A stretch of DNA of 64,000 bases from Setoptus koraiensis. Its lineage: Eukaryota; Arthropoda. Under the pieces are notes generated by a model, which saw only the letters and a program-made list of their open reading frames with translations, searched no databases and was not told the origin of the DNA. Shown one piece after another: positions 10,672 through 20,004 of the stretch. The position numbers and the translations under genes were made by a program. The stretch's first letter is position 1. The number at the start of each line of letters is the position of its first letter. The stretch lies in contig CM106585.1 of NCBI GenBank assembly GCA_048013815.1, forward strand, positions 19,096,001 through 19,160,000, read 5' to 3'.

Positions 10672-12164
10672 TTTGGTTGATTTTTGTTGTTGGATTTGTA
10701 TTCCTACTTTTTAGCAGCTGCTCAGAACAGAATACAACAAACGATTATAAGTTATTAATTAATTATTAATGGCTTACCACTGTGTTAGCTACGATATTTC
10801 TAAGGTTGCTTATGGCGTACTTACTCTAGATAGCTATTAGTAAGCTGTTTATTATTGCTTGATGATCGGTCGACGATTGAATGATGATAGTAGCTCAAAT
10901 TCGCATTATATATATACGAAAAATTGTTGTGGTGCACCTCAACAATTTTTCGAGCTACAAACATGCATCAGACATTGTTTGCACAGACTAATTTGTCGAC
11001 CTTTCTTAGCGATCGCTTGCGAATGTCACAAACAGTGTCCAATTGGTTATTTGGAGCACTGGATTGACATTAATGACATCAATGTCTGCTGAGGCGACAA
11101 CAAATGTCAGCTATTTGCGTCAATGAGATGCTGAGTCCACAATGGCAAGCCGCAATGATCATGATTACGCAAGGCCTAATAATTCATGGCAGTTACATGG
11201 ATTCAAACAAACTCGACAGAATGTTTGCATTTTCCATGATCGTTGTTACATTGTTGATAGATTATGAAAATAGCATCACTTGAAATAACTATTTGTTATT
11301 TTCACAAGGGTCGACACACAATTAGCGCGCTTCCCTCGATCTCCATAGACAGTGTCGATCTAACGATTTTGTTGAAACCAACTCCAGATGATGGATTTGG
11401 CCGGCGTTTGCGGTGTTGTTGAGAGTTTACGTTGAAAAATACATCCCAGCCTGAGAATTAGTGAGCCAGTTCTGGTCATCGTAAACCAGCAATGAAAAGA
11501 AGATGAGAATCGTGCCACCACAATGATTCTGGTTGCTGCATTGCGTGACTAGAGATTCTATAATATTTTTTTTTTTATTTTAGGTTTCATATTGATTATT
11601 CAATTAAAATGAACCCAACCAATTCAGGATGACAGAGAGTTTTTAATTTTTACAAATGTTTAGCGGGTCACTCGTTGATTGCACCCATCATTATGAAGAA
11701 ATCTCTGTATGAGGCTTTCAATAAAATAGAAATTCTGACATTGCGTCGCAATCATGAACCAAGCCTTCACACTACTTTTCAAGTAGACGAAATAACTGTT
11801 GCATTCTTATTGATACATTCGCTAGAAGCCGAACTACAAACAGTGATCGTATTGTATCTCAACGGTATTCATCATGTGATGCAGATGTGCAGATTCCGAC
11901 AGCTCATCTATACCATATCTGACAGCAATAGCTTTTTTATTTGTCGTTTGTCACAACTACGAACAGAAAAATAACACGAGCAAGCGCATATTTCATCTTG
12001 TAGACAGACCAACTGAGCCATCCAATAAATACAGATATAATTTGTTAAAACAAAACTAGAAAATTTTGATTTAATGCAACAAGTATAGCAGATAGAACAA
12101 AGAGGTGCTTGACCGGAAGCACTTCGAATTCTCTAATAATCAATCAAACACAGGTAGTGTTGAC
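10672..12164. other. AT-rich intergenic stretch, no gene seen
   Basis: No ORF with a signal peptide or recognisable domain. A minus-strand TATA-like TTATAA lies about 75-80 bp upstream of the gene starting at 10671. Confidence 0.55.
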
Positions 12165-12485
12165 CTAAACCAACAATAAGGCTGCTGGTGCCACTTTCAT
12201 GGCCATTTTAGCTTCTGGAGATTTGACAACCGTTTTTCCGACTTTCTCAACCACTTTCATTTCTGGAGAATTTGCCACTTCCTTCACCTCGTGTGCGACC
12301 TTTTTTTCATCCTTCTTCACCTCGTGTACGACCTTTTTTTCATCCTTTTTCACCTCGTGCGCAATCTTCTTTTCTTCCTTTTTGATTTTGTGTTCCAACT
12401 TGTGGAAGAGACTTTTAGCTTCAACCATTTCGTTGCCGACGATCATCAAGACCACTAGTAATACGATTGGCAATATAATGCGCAT
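12165..12485 (-). CDS. Secreted lysine-rich peptide with three 11-residue repeats
   Basis: A 106-residue protein, ATG at 12485. Residues 1-23 are a signal peptide ending MVEA. The mature part starts KSLFHKLEHKIKKEE and runs into three near-identical 11-residue units of the type KKVAHEVKKDE (about residues 39-70), expected to form a charged amphipathic helix. It continues with SPEMKVVEKVGK and a related SPEAKMAMKV, and ends in a hydrophobic APAALLLV. PEMKVxEK and KVAHEVK match PEMKVAEK and KVAHKLK of the peptide at 17845-18123 and KVAHELK at 13075-13341, so it belongs to the same family although it lacks ALRRG. Eleven-residue repeats of this kind recall group 3 LEA proteins, but homology to them is not shown. 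Confidence 0.8.
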   Translation of the reverse strand: MRIILPIVLLVVLMIVGNEMVEAKSLFHKLEHKIKKEEKKIAHEVKKDEKKVVHEVKKDEKKVAHEVKEVANSPEMKVVEKVGKTVVKSPEAKMAMKVAPAALLLV

Positions 12486-13074
12486 TTTGTTGAGCTGTTG
12501 ATGGGTTCTTGTTATGACCTCTTGCGATTAGTAATAAAATCAAGAGGATTGGAATGATCGGATATTAGAAAATGGTTCTAGTACAACGAGCTGCAAGAGG
12601 ATGAATGAATATAATCAGCAAGCTCTTTTGATTCTATTGATTTACTTACTCACATTCGATAAGTATCGTTTGTTCAAACTCGAAACCGCTTCCAGACAAA
12701 GTAAATATAAACAAGAGCCTATCCGTCTAACACTTTTTATATATCAGACAATGTTAGTCATTATCCCAATCTAATCAAGCGTTTGAGCTCGATGATTAGG
12801 CTAAAGTAAATATCTTGGTTCTTATGACTTTTCCGTATGATATGCGAATCATCATCAATGTTTCGTCGAATGCAACAACCTTTGTGGGGGTGCTCATTTA
12901 CATACGATCATCACATGTTTATTAGTTGTTGCAAACTTGTTTAATTTACCATCTCTGTCTATTGGATCGGACTTATTCCACATTTTCCTGTCGGCTAGGC
13001 ACTGCTAAAAAACTTGCAACATTTAAAAACATTCAATTTACTGTGCAATTTCGCCGGAACAAATTACTGTAACA

Positions 13075-13341
13075 ATGAGGATTTCACAACTATTTTTGCT
13101 TGCCTTGTCACTGGTACTCGTCCAAATATTGTCAGTTTGTGGACAGGAAGACGAATCAAAGGATATAGGCGAAACTGCCGCCTCTACCTCTGCTTTAGCG
13201 GGTGAAGTAATTGCGAAAAAAAAGGTGAAGAAGCATGGACCTAAAGTCGCCCACGAGCTCAAAGAATCATTGAAGAAACACAAAGATCTACTTGGCAAAG
13301 GGGGAAAGGTCCTTGAGAAAGTGGCACTCAGAAGAGGATGA
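13075..13341 (+). CDS. Secreted cationic peptide precursor ending in ALRRG
   Basis: An 88-residue single-exon precursor from ATG at 13075. Residues 1-23 are a signal peptide ending SVCG. The mature protein would start with Gln (possible pyroglutamate), followed by an acidic segment QEDESKDIGE, a short Ala/Ser region and a strongly basic C-terminal half (KKKVKKHGPKVAHELKESLKKHK) ending KVLEKVALRRG. An acidic pro-part followed by a cationic helix is the usual order in arthropod antimicrobial and venom peptide precursors. It shares VCGQ at the cleavage site, KVAHEL and the ALRRG end with the gene at 17845. A poly(A) signal follows about 100 bp downstream. Biological role unproven. Confidence 0.85.
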   Translation: MRISQLFLLALSLVLVQILSVCGQEDESKDIGETAASTSALAGEVIAKKKVKKHGPKVAHELKESLKKHKDLLGKGGKVLEKVALRRG

Positions 13342-14087
13342 ACGGCCTATGGCATCAGTGCGGAAACCAATCGATGATGGAACTATTGGAAGTTTATAGG
13401 TTCATTAGAATACGAATGTTCTTTTCGAAAAATCATTAGCATGTGAATAAAAAGACGAATTCTGACAGCTTGCAACATATTCTCCCTCTCTCTCTCTTTC
13501 GTTTTTCGTGTAACAATGAAAGAAATCTTCTCGAATTCAGAGATCCTCTAGTATCATGCTGTAACAAGTGGATCACGAGGCGATAATTGAAATTTCCAAA
13601 CTCCAACAGGAGTTCTTTTTTCCAGCTGCTGGTGTTATGCTATATGATAAATACAAACACCACAATGAGTGGCAAAAGAGAGGACAGAGGCAAATAATCA
13701 GGTATATCTGTCGTCTAACCACCCGAATGTGTCCACCAGTTGACCAGATATGTCTCGTTTGACTGTCACATTTAGATATTCAATCATCAATGGATTTGTG
13801 CGCTTGAAAAGGCGAAAAAATAAACAGACTAGGTGAGACCAGCGTCAACTGACTTGAATTACCTCTCTCCTCTCAGGTATATGTTACGAGAAAAGGTTGG
13901 CTCACTCAATGTATGCTTTCGGATCCGTTTCTTCTGTAAATAATTGACAAATATTGAAAGAGTATGTGTCAACATGACTCGATAGTTCATGCAATTCTTC
14001 ATCCACAGACACATTGAAAAGGTCAGCAAACACAATATGTCCCAGTTCGCTTACTGAATTGTGCCAGATCATCTTGTCAGCGATACA
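13342..14087. other. Intergenic, no gene seen
   Basis: Contains a CT-rich microsatellite near 13484-13498 and otherwise unremarkable AT-rich DNA between the 13075 gene and the TATA box of the next plus-strand gene. Confidence 0.55.
13446..13451 (+). promoter_or_regulatory. Poly(A) signal
   Basis: AATAAA, 105 bp after the stop codon of the 13075 gene, in the expected orientation. Confidence 0.6.
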
Positions 14088-14095
14088 TATAAAAG
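14088..14095 (+). promoter_or_regulatory. TATA box of the Pro/Arg-rich peptide gene
   Basis: TATAAAAG, about 120 bp upstream of the 5' UTR donor at 14215. The paralogue has TATATAAG at 19484, a comparable 118 bp upstream of its own donor, which supports a real core promoter. Transcription would start near 14118-14122. Confidence 0.7.
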
Positions 14096-14214
14096 GATGT
14101 ACCTCAACCATTGTGACTAACAAGTATTAACTTCTGCCGTTGACTAATATTGTCCGATCTAGTCATCTTAGACCGATATATTCCAATTGAATTCATCCAT
14201 CAAGGGCCAAAAAG

Positions 14215-14337
14215 GTAAGTGATGCTCACTATAGAGCGAAATTAATTATCTCATTCTTGGAAATCTCATCCGCTAACCAGAACAACAAATATTTTTTCAT
14301 TACAAAAACCCATTCAAATTTATCTGGCCGATTTCAG
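14215..14337 (+). other. 5' UTR intron of the Pro/Arg-rich peptide gene
   Basis: Donor GTAAGT at 14215 and acceptor TTTCAG ending at 14337, 18 bases before the ATG. The paralogue has a donor and acceptor in the same relative places (19602-19720), although the intron sequences are poorly conserved. Confidence 0.75.
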
Positions 14338-14355
14338 ACAACACTTATTGAAAAA

Positions 14356-14616
14356 ATGAAATCCGTAGTACTATTAATGGTGTTGGTGAGCTGCATGGTG
14401 GCCCTTGTGATGGCCAATGATAGCGATGACCTCTACCGAACCAAGAGACAAACTTTGGAAGGTGAGCTGGCCAGAGAGGAGCTTGAACGAGAGGAGCTAG
14501 ATGATCTGTCATTGCGCCGATTGCCACTGTTGCCCTACCGCCGACCTTTGTTGCCATTGTTGCCCAGACTACCATTATTACGTCGCCGCTTACCTGGTAC
14601 TGGCGTGTTGTACTAA
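14356..14616 (+). CDS. Secreted Pro/Leu/Arg-rich peptide precursor, copy 1
   Basis: An 86-residue precursor. ATG 14356 is chosen because it lies 18 bases after a 5' UTR acceptor and starts a signal peptide (MKSVVLLMVLVSCMVALVMA). The open frame upstream of it belongs to the intron. Then come DSDDLYRTKRQ with an R-T-K-R furin-type site, a Glu-rich segment (EGELAREELEREELDD), SLRR, and a cationic tail made of Pro, Leu and Arg (LPLLPYRRPLLPLLPRLP, then LLRRRLPG) ending TGVLY. The layout resembles insect and crustacean proline-rich antimicrobial precursors: acidic pro-segment, then Pro/Arg-rich peptide (family resemblance only). A near-identical copy lies at 19753-20004. Confidence 0.88.
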   Translation: MKSVVLLMVLVSCMVALVMANDSDDLYRTKRQTLEGELAREELEREELDDLSLRRLPLLPYRRPLLPLLPRLPLLRRRLPGTGVLY

Positions 14617-14928
14617 AAATGGCAGCTAGCAAAACGGTCAGATGACTAAATGAAGGCGTCAATTATGTCAATTAACATTAGTAAAGTCATCAGCGCGCAT
14701 CAGACGCTCTAATGATAACTTGTCACTTGTTGTTGTTTGTCATTATTTTGATCTATAAAATGAGATAATGGGCTCAAAATCTTGAATAGTCTGTCTTTAA
14801 TTTTTTCTCCCAATGACATCATACTCCTATTTATCCATCGTCATAGTAGCAAACATCTGATGCGATGCATCTTTAGCTTCGGATACTCTTCGAAATCTGC
14901 TTTTTGTTGCTTTTGTTACTGTACTTGC

Positions 14929-15186
14929 TCATCGCTCGTCTGCCCAATGAATATCTTCAGCTAACTCCTCCATCATGATCACTTTATGTCCGTCTTTGTA
15001 TCGGACATTTGTGCCAGGTTCCTGATCGTTCCTTCCAACCAGATACTCATAAGTTACGGGACATTTAAAGCAACTAACGCTATCGCGAACGTTTCTCAAC
15101 ATGGAAACGGGTCCAGATAGAACAAGCCGAGAAAAGATGGTCGCAAACATGATTGTCAAAATCACTTTCATCATGCTGTTTCCCAT
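14929..15186 (-). CDS. Short secreted GPVS-family protein
   Basis: An 85-residue protein. ATG 15186 gives MGNSMMKV; the Met at residue 5 or 6 would equally start the signal peptide (MKVILTIMFATIFSRLVLS). The predicted mature end GPVSMLRNVRDSVSCFKCP matches GPVSLLKRAFRGCFG of the 303-residue neighbour at 15550-16461, and two cysteines follow in both. The tail EELAEDIHWADER resembles one helical repeat of the neighbour (RELAEDAINYLQRRLAER). It therefore looks like a short paralogue with a single repeat-like segment. Both genes are on the minus strand, 0.36 kb apart. Function unknown. Confidence 0.78.
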   Translation of the reverse strand: MGNSMMKVILTIMFATIFSRLVLSGPVSMLRNVRDSVSCFKCPVTYEYLVGRNDQEPGTNVRYKDGHKVIMMEELAEDIHWADER

Positions 15187-15549
15187 TGCACGGTTATTTA
15201 ATATATCCTAAATAATTATCATGTGTAATGGATGGTGGTATCTAAATGGAATAGTTTATGGAACAAGACCAGGTACGTTGGACTAACGTGACAGACCAAG
15301 CTTTTTAAAGTTAAAAATAGACCATAATCGACAGTAGTGAAATAATTCGCTAGACACGAGTTGATGGGCTGTGACACGTTTGATTGAATCGAAGTGGCGA
15401 CAAAAGCAACACGTAGAGATGAATTATTCCAACGAATGTGGAACATGGTGAAGATTTTCTGAGCCGCGTATGGAAACTGAGAAAGTATCAAATAAAATAA
15501 AATAAATATCACCAAAACTATCTTGATCAGTTATGCAGAATCAAGATAG

Positions 15550-16461
15550 TCAACTAAATTGCCTACTTTCTTGCTTCTCCGCTAGGTTTTTCTTCAATTT
15601 GTTTATCACATTGTCCATCAATTCAGTATCCTTTCCATTTTTGTCCTTCTCTGCGTCTTTGTAGTTGTTCCTTTTGCCCAAATTCTTCTGTAAAATGTTG
15701 ATCACATTTTCCTTCAATTCTCTATCCTTTTCATTTTTACCCTTCTCTGCGTATTTGTTGTTGCTTCTTTCCGCTAGGTTCTTCTGTAAAATATTGATCA
15801 CATTTTCCTTCAATTCTCTTTGCCTTTCAACTCGGTCATTCATAGTCTCTACTGTTCCCAGGCGTTCTTTTTTCTCTCTTGGGCCTTTTTGTGACTTTTT
15901 TTCAGCACTTCCTGCCGAATCTGGATGCCGGGCAACTTTATTACCCATTGCTTCTGCTCCATCCGTTCTCTCGGCGAGCCTCCTCTGTAAATAGTTTATT
16001 GCATCTTCCGCTAATTCTCTCTGCCTGTCAATTTTAGTATTAGTTGAGTTTTCTGCGTCCGCACGTTCTTCCCTCTCCGCTACTTTCTTTTGTAACCTGC
16101 TTATTACATTCTCTGCCACGTCTGCATGCATTAGGATTTTTTTATGTTCTGCTATTTTATCCTCTTTCAGTTTCATCTTCATCTCCATCTCATTCGGAGA
16201 TTTCATATCTCTCACAATTTGGTCGTCCATCTGTGTTCTTCCACTGTTTATTTTGAATCGGTTGTCAGGCCCCTCTACATTCAAGAGATTTCTGTGAAAT
16301 TGTTCCATTAGTGGAGATTCGTAGCGCTCAACTGGGGGACACTCATGAGTTGGTGAAACACCGAAGCAACCCCTGAAAGCCCTTTTTAATAATGAAACGG
16401 GCCCAGCAAGAACGACCTCAAGAATTGTTATTGTCAGCAGGATTGTCAGTATCAATTTCAT
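15550..16461 (-). CDS. Secreted GPVS-family precursor with five helical repeats
   Basis: A 303-residue single-exon protein, ATG at 16461. Residues 1-19 form a signal peptide (LEVVLA). The mature end is GPVSLLKRAFRGCFG, with a second Cys at residue 41. After a linker, five related units appear near residues 113-130, 148-165, 215-232, 247-264 and 279-296, with consensus RELKENVINILQKNLAER. The last three are spaced exactly 32 residues apart. Spacers are very hydrophilic and basic/acidic. Each unit would form an amphipathic helix bounded by basic residues, so the protein may be a polyprotein that releases several peptides, or an extended coiled-coil secreted protein. I recognise no named family. 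The neighbour at 14929-15186 is a short paralogue. Confidence 0.85.
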   Translation of the reverse strand: MKLILTILLTITILEVVLAGPVSLLKRAFRGCFGVSPTHECPPVERYESPLMEQFHRNLLNVEGPDNRFKINSGRTQMDDQIVRDMKSPNEMEMKMKLKEDKIAEHKKILMHADVAENVISRLQKKVAEREERADAENSTNTKIDRQRELAEDAINYLQRRLAERTDGAEAMGNKVARHPDSAGSAEKKSQKGPREKKERLGTVETMNDRVERQRELKENVINILQKNLAERSNNKYAEKGKNEKDRELKENVINILQKNLGKRNNYKDAEKDKNGKDTELMDNVINKLKKNLAEKQESRQFS

Positions 16462-17844
16462 TGTTCCTTCAATTATTCAGGTATCTAATGGTACCGAATT
16501 ATAATCAGATACCAATGGTAGTAGAGTGTTTGTCATAGATTCGGACTTATATTCAAACGGATGGAAATCATTTTTGAGAACCATTTCATAACATATCCCC
16601 TTACAGTTTGAAAAAAGTCTATTTTTAGCTGTCTGTTCGTGTGCTCGAAAAATCAATCATATTATCACTATCATATTGGTTATATTTCATTCATTGCAAT
16701 CGGTCTAGCATGACGTTATTTCACTAACAAGCGAGTCTATCTGGTGCGCAATCATAGCCCGTCGGTTAACATGAGGGGCCAGTTCAGAAGCAAAATGACC
16801 CTCCGAAGCAGGCCCCCAAAAAGAACATTCCAGTCATCAGACAGCATCGATAGTGGCCATCTACTGACTTACTCTCAACTAGGTCCGAGAGATTGACATA
16901 GACTGTTTCATGCTGTTTTTCTCATCAACTTCAAATTGACTAGCTGTAGATGCGCGATAAGCTCGTGGCAGAAGCTTCAAGATATTTTTCTTGTCGAGGT
17001 TTTTCCAATTGTCAACTCAACACCAATCAGCGGGCAAGTTGCAGCGAAGAGGGGAAAGGTCAAATGATCAATAAGCTTGAATAAATTAGATATGATTTAT
17101 CCGATGACACCAGTCCTCTCTAAAACAAACAGTGTGGCTCTCATGCGCTCTTGGCGATGTCCACAAAACTGATGATCTTTCAGATCTTCTATTTGCATTG
17201 TCAAAAAAGTCACTCAAGTTCAAACATGGTTGTGTTAGCAGTTATCAGTCAAAGTGGATTTGTTTTTCTTTGCTACACCGTGTGACCAAAGAACGCAGCA
17301 CCTGTCCAGACCACCATGCTATTAGACCGTCACGATTGTAGAGCTTTATTTAAGCGTACTATTTACGTCGCGCTGCGGCGCCAGACAGTGACTCTGACAT
17401 CAATTATATTGATAATAATGAAGGTGAATGCGTGCCTCTTACAAGGTAAACCTCATTCCTGATGACATCGATTGTTAAATGTCATGTGGCTCTGTTTGCC
17501 TATCGTCATCTCGTGGGCAAGCATTGGCGCGTACACGCTGGCCAGACCTGTTGATTTGCCTGAAACGTAAATAACCACACTTTTCTGGTTATTGCGTACT
17601 TTTTGACGCGTTGTTAGCAGGTACAACCCTGATGTGTTTGTTTAAATATTCCTCACCTTGATGATCTCATTCTAGGCTCGGAATTATTATCGAGCCAAAC
17701 TTTATCCGGTGTCTCACTTGTATTTAACCGTGACACATCCCGTACATCGATATCGTCCATCTCTTGATAATAAAGAAGTGAGTTCATAGAATAGATATTA
17801 CAAGTGTTGAAAATATAAACAAAAAAAAAAGACAATACTGAACC
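16462..17844. other. Intergenic, no gene seen
   Basis: No supportable coding region. A minus-strand TATA-like TTATAA lies about 20-40 bp upstream of the gene starting at 16461. Confidence 0.55.
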
Positions 17845-18123
17845 ATGAAGATCACACAGAAATCGTTGCTAGTTTTCTGCTTTGTTTTGCTGAGTCTGGT
17901 TGCCGTAGTTTGCGGCCAAGACCCGCCAAAACCAGCGGCTGCCGGTGCAGAGGAGTCTAGCGCCGGGGCAGATGCTGCAATTACGGCCGGATCCATTGGT
18001 GGTCAAGCAGCTCTATCCCATCAAGCAAAGAAGCATCATCTGAAAGACAAACTGAAAAAGGTGGCGCACAAACTCAAGCCCGAGATGAAAGTCGCTGAGA
18101 AGCTGGCTCTCAGGAGAGGATGA
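17845..18123 (+). CDS. Secreted cationic peptide precursor ending in ALRRG
   Basis: A 92-residue single-exon precursor, ATG at 17845. Residues 1-24 are a signal peptide ending VVCG. The mature protein starts QDPPKPAAAG, followed by an Ala/Gly/Ser-rich, weakly acidic region and a strongly basic C-terminal third (AKKHHLKDKLKKVAHKLK) ending PEMKVAEKLALRRG. The VCGQ junction and ALRRG end match the gene at 13075; KVAHKLK and PEMKVAEK match the gene at 12165. A C-terminal Gly directly after LRR could be converted to an amide (inference from the melittin-type precursor). A secreted amphipathic, probably membrane-active peptide is the best guess. Confidence 0.85.
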   Translation: MKITQKSLLVFCFVLLSLVAVVCGQDPPKPAAAGAEESSAGADAAITAGSIGGQAALSHQAKKHHLKDKLKKVAHKLKPEMKVAEKLALRRG

Positions 18124-19483
18124 ACAAAACACAATCTAAAATAATAATAACAACAGTGATATCTTAAACGAGCATTATCCTGAATGGGCCGAAAAAATCT
18201 GGTGGTGGACATGACATTTCATGGTTTCGATATAGTTAATTTAGGTTTGGATCAAATTGGAAACAGTCGAAAATCAAGCAAAAACATCTTGCTAACGTAT
18301 TACATTGGTTATTGCAAAACATCAGTGCTTAAAGATACAAGTAACGTAGTTTGCGAACAAAGATTAAGCGTAAATTGACAGTTATTGAGTCACCTTTAGC
18401 AAAATATAACTCATGACATGACGCACACGATCCCAAGTCAAAATATCTTAATCATTACTGTCATTGTTATTGTTTGTTATCGAAATAAAATGTTATTGTT
18501 TTCATTTGTTTGAATCTAGATCGATCTATTGATAATGTTGCTCGTTATTTTGACTTTGCATTGGGTATTTAATGGACTTTTGTGAGCGTAATCTACGTCG
18601 ATCTGTTCTATTTCTGCTACAGAATTACGAAATAACACCAATATCAACTGTGACTTTCATCTGTCTGTTCAATTTAAATCAATATACGCACACGGCACCC
18701 AAGAAATCATTTTCCGCCAAATGTATTTACGCAAACTGCTAGTTGCAGAGTATAGAGTTTCTCCATTCTTGGAATCGTTACATCACAAAAGTTTTTTTTT
18801 TCGTAAACAACCCCTGAAACTGATGGTTGCCATCATGTAGTCAGTCTAGAAAACCAAAAGATTCATGATTCGTACTGTTCAGCACGAGACAGTAATTCGA
18901 GAAATCAAGAAATGTTTATGTGTTTTTCTTATGAGATTGCTTGATCGAGTAGACCATTAGAAAGTATATTTCCACCTACGTGTCACATTGAGAGTGACAG
19001 TTTTTTTTCTATAATCTTTTAGTGCAGTTTTGAGCTAGTCAATTGTATCCCTGCTACCGAAAAGAGCCCGAAATTAGATGCCAAAGACCCGGTGTGCTAC
19101 AAAATTCTGCTGTAAGAGAGAAAGATTTAGATGTCTCAACTTTATCTTGGTTTAATTAGTTTTTTCGTCTGTTTGCCCATCTCTGGTCCAGTGCGAGTTG
19201 TTTCGAATGTATAGTTGCAGGCTAGGCAACATTGGATAGATGTCGAATCGCTTTTTAACGAACCTTTGCCTGGCTATAAATTCTCTACATGTGTGCAATA
19301 CCACTGCAACTCATTATCACTGTTTACTGTAGTATTCACGTTTTTCCTTGTATTATTGTATGTCAAATAGAGGAATCGTTTGGTGTAATGTCATGAGTGT
19401 GCATATGTATCGCCACAAAGGTCAACTAATGGTCCCGCGAATTCTGACACACTTTGCATAATTGACATGTGAGAAAAATTTAC
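18124..19483. other. AT-rich intergenic DNA, no gene seen
   Basis: Contains only short chance ORFs. An AATAAA at about 18484 could serve the 17845 gene but is rather distant. Confidence 0.5.
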
Positions 19484-19491
19484 TATATAAG
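19484..19491 (+). promoter_or_regulatory. TATA box of the second Pro/Arg-rich peptide gene
   Basis: TATATAAG, 118 bp upstream of the 5' UTR donor at 19602, equivalent to the TATA box at 14088. Confidence 0.7.
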
Positions 19492-19601
19492 AGGAACCAT
19501 GCTAATTAGTGTAGCCAGAAAGCCATTAACAATAACTGACATTATTCAATTTTGTCATCCGACAGCCAACAAAGAAACTACATCTATTTAGTGCCAAACA
19601 G

Positions 19602-19720
19602 GTAAGCGACATCGTGCTCGACATCTCTCGTTAAAACTGTAAAAAAAAAATTGCTACAACTAAAATAACCAAAATCTTAAATATATATCTCGAAATTATC
19701 ACCACGCTGCTAACTTTCAG
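19602..19720 (+). other. 5' UTR intron of the second Pro/Arg-rich gene
   Basis: Donor GTAAGC at 19602 and acceptor CTTTCAG ending at 19720. Position and length match the intron of the paralogue, while its sequence does not. Confidence 0.7.
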
Positions 19721-19752
19721 GCGACGCGCTCGGACAAAACTCGTTGAAAAAA

Positions 19753-20004
19753 ATGAAATCCGTAGTACTATTAATGGTGTTGGTGAGCTGCATGGTGGCA
19801 CTTGTGATGGCCAATGATAGCGATGACCTGTCCCGAACAAAGAGACAAACTTTGGAAGGTGAGCTGGCCAGAGAAGAGCTTGAACGAGAGGAGCTAGATG
19901 ATCTGTCATTGCGCCGATTGCCACTGTTGCCCTACCGCCGACCTTTGTTGCCCAGACTACCATTATTACGTCGCCGCTTACCTGGTACTGGCGTGTTGTA
20001 CTAA
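19753..20004 (+). CDS. Secreted Pro/Leu/Arg-rich peptide precursor, copy 2
   Basis: An 83-residue paralogue of the 14356 gene. The first ATG is at 19753; an in-frame TTG nine bases earlier is not used as the start. It differs from copy 1 by about five base substitutions and a nine-base in-frame deletion that removes one Leu-Leu-Pro unit from the Pro-rich tail. Signal peptide, RTKRQ site, Glu-rich spacer and the TGVLY end are all kept; Tyr becomes Ser in the DDLSRTKRQ segment. The 3' flanks also align for about 150 bp, including a shared CACTTGTTGTTGTTTG block, so the copies arose by duplication, with about 5 kb and three other secreted-protein genes between them. Confidence 0.88.
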   Translation: MKSVVLLMVLVSCMVALVMANDSDDLSRTKRQTLEGELAREELEREELDDLSLRRLPLLPYRRPLLPRLPLLRRRLPGTGVLY

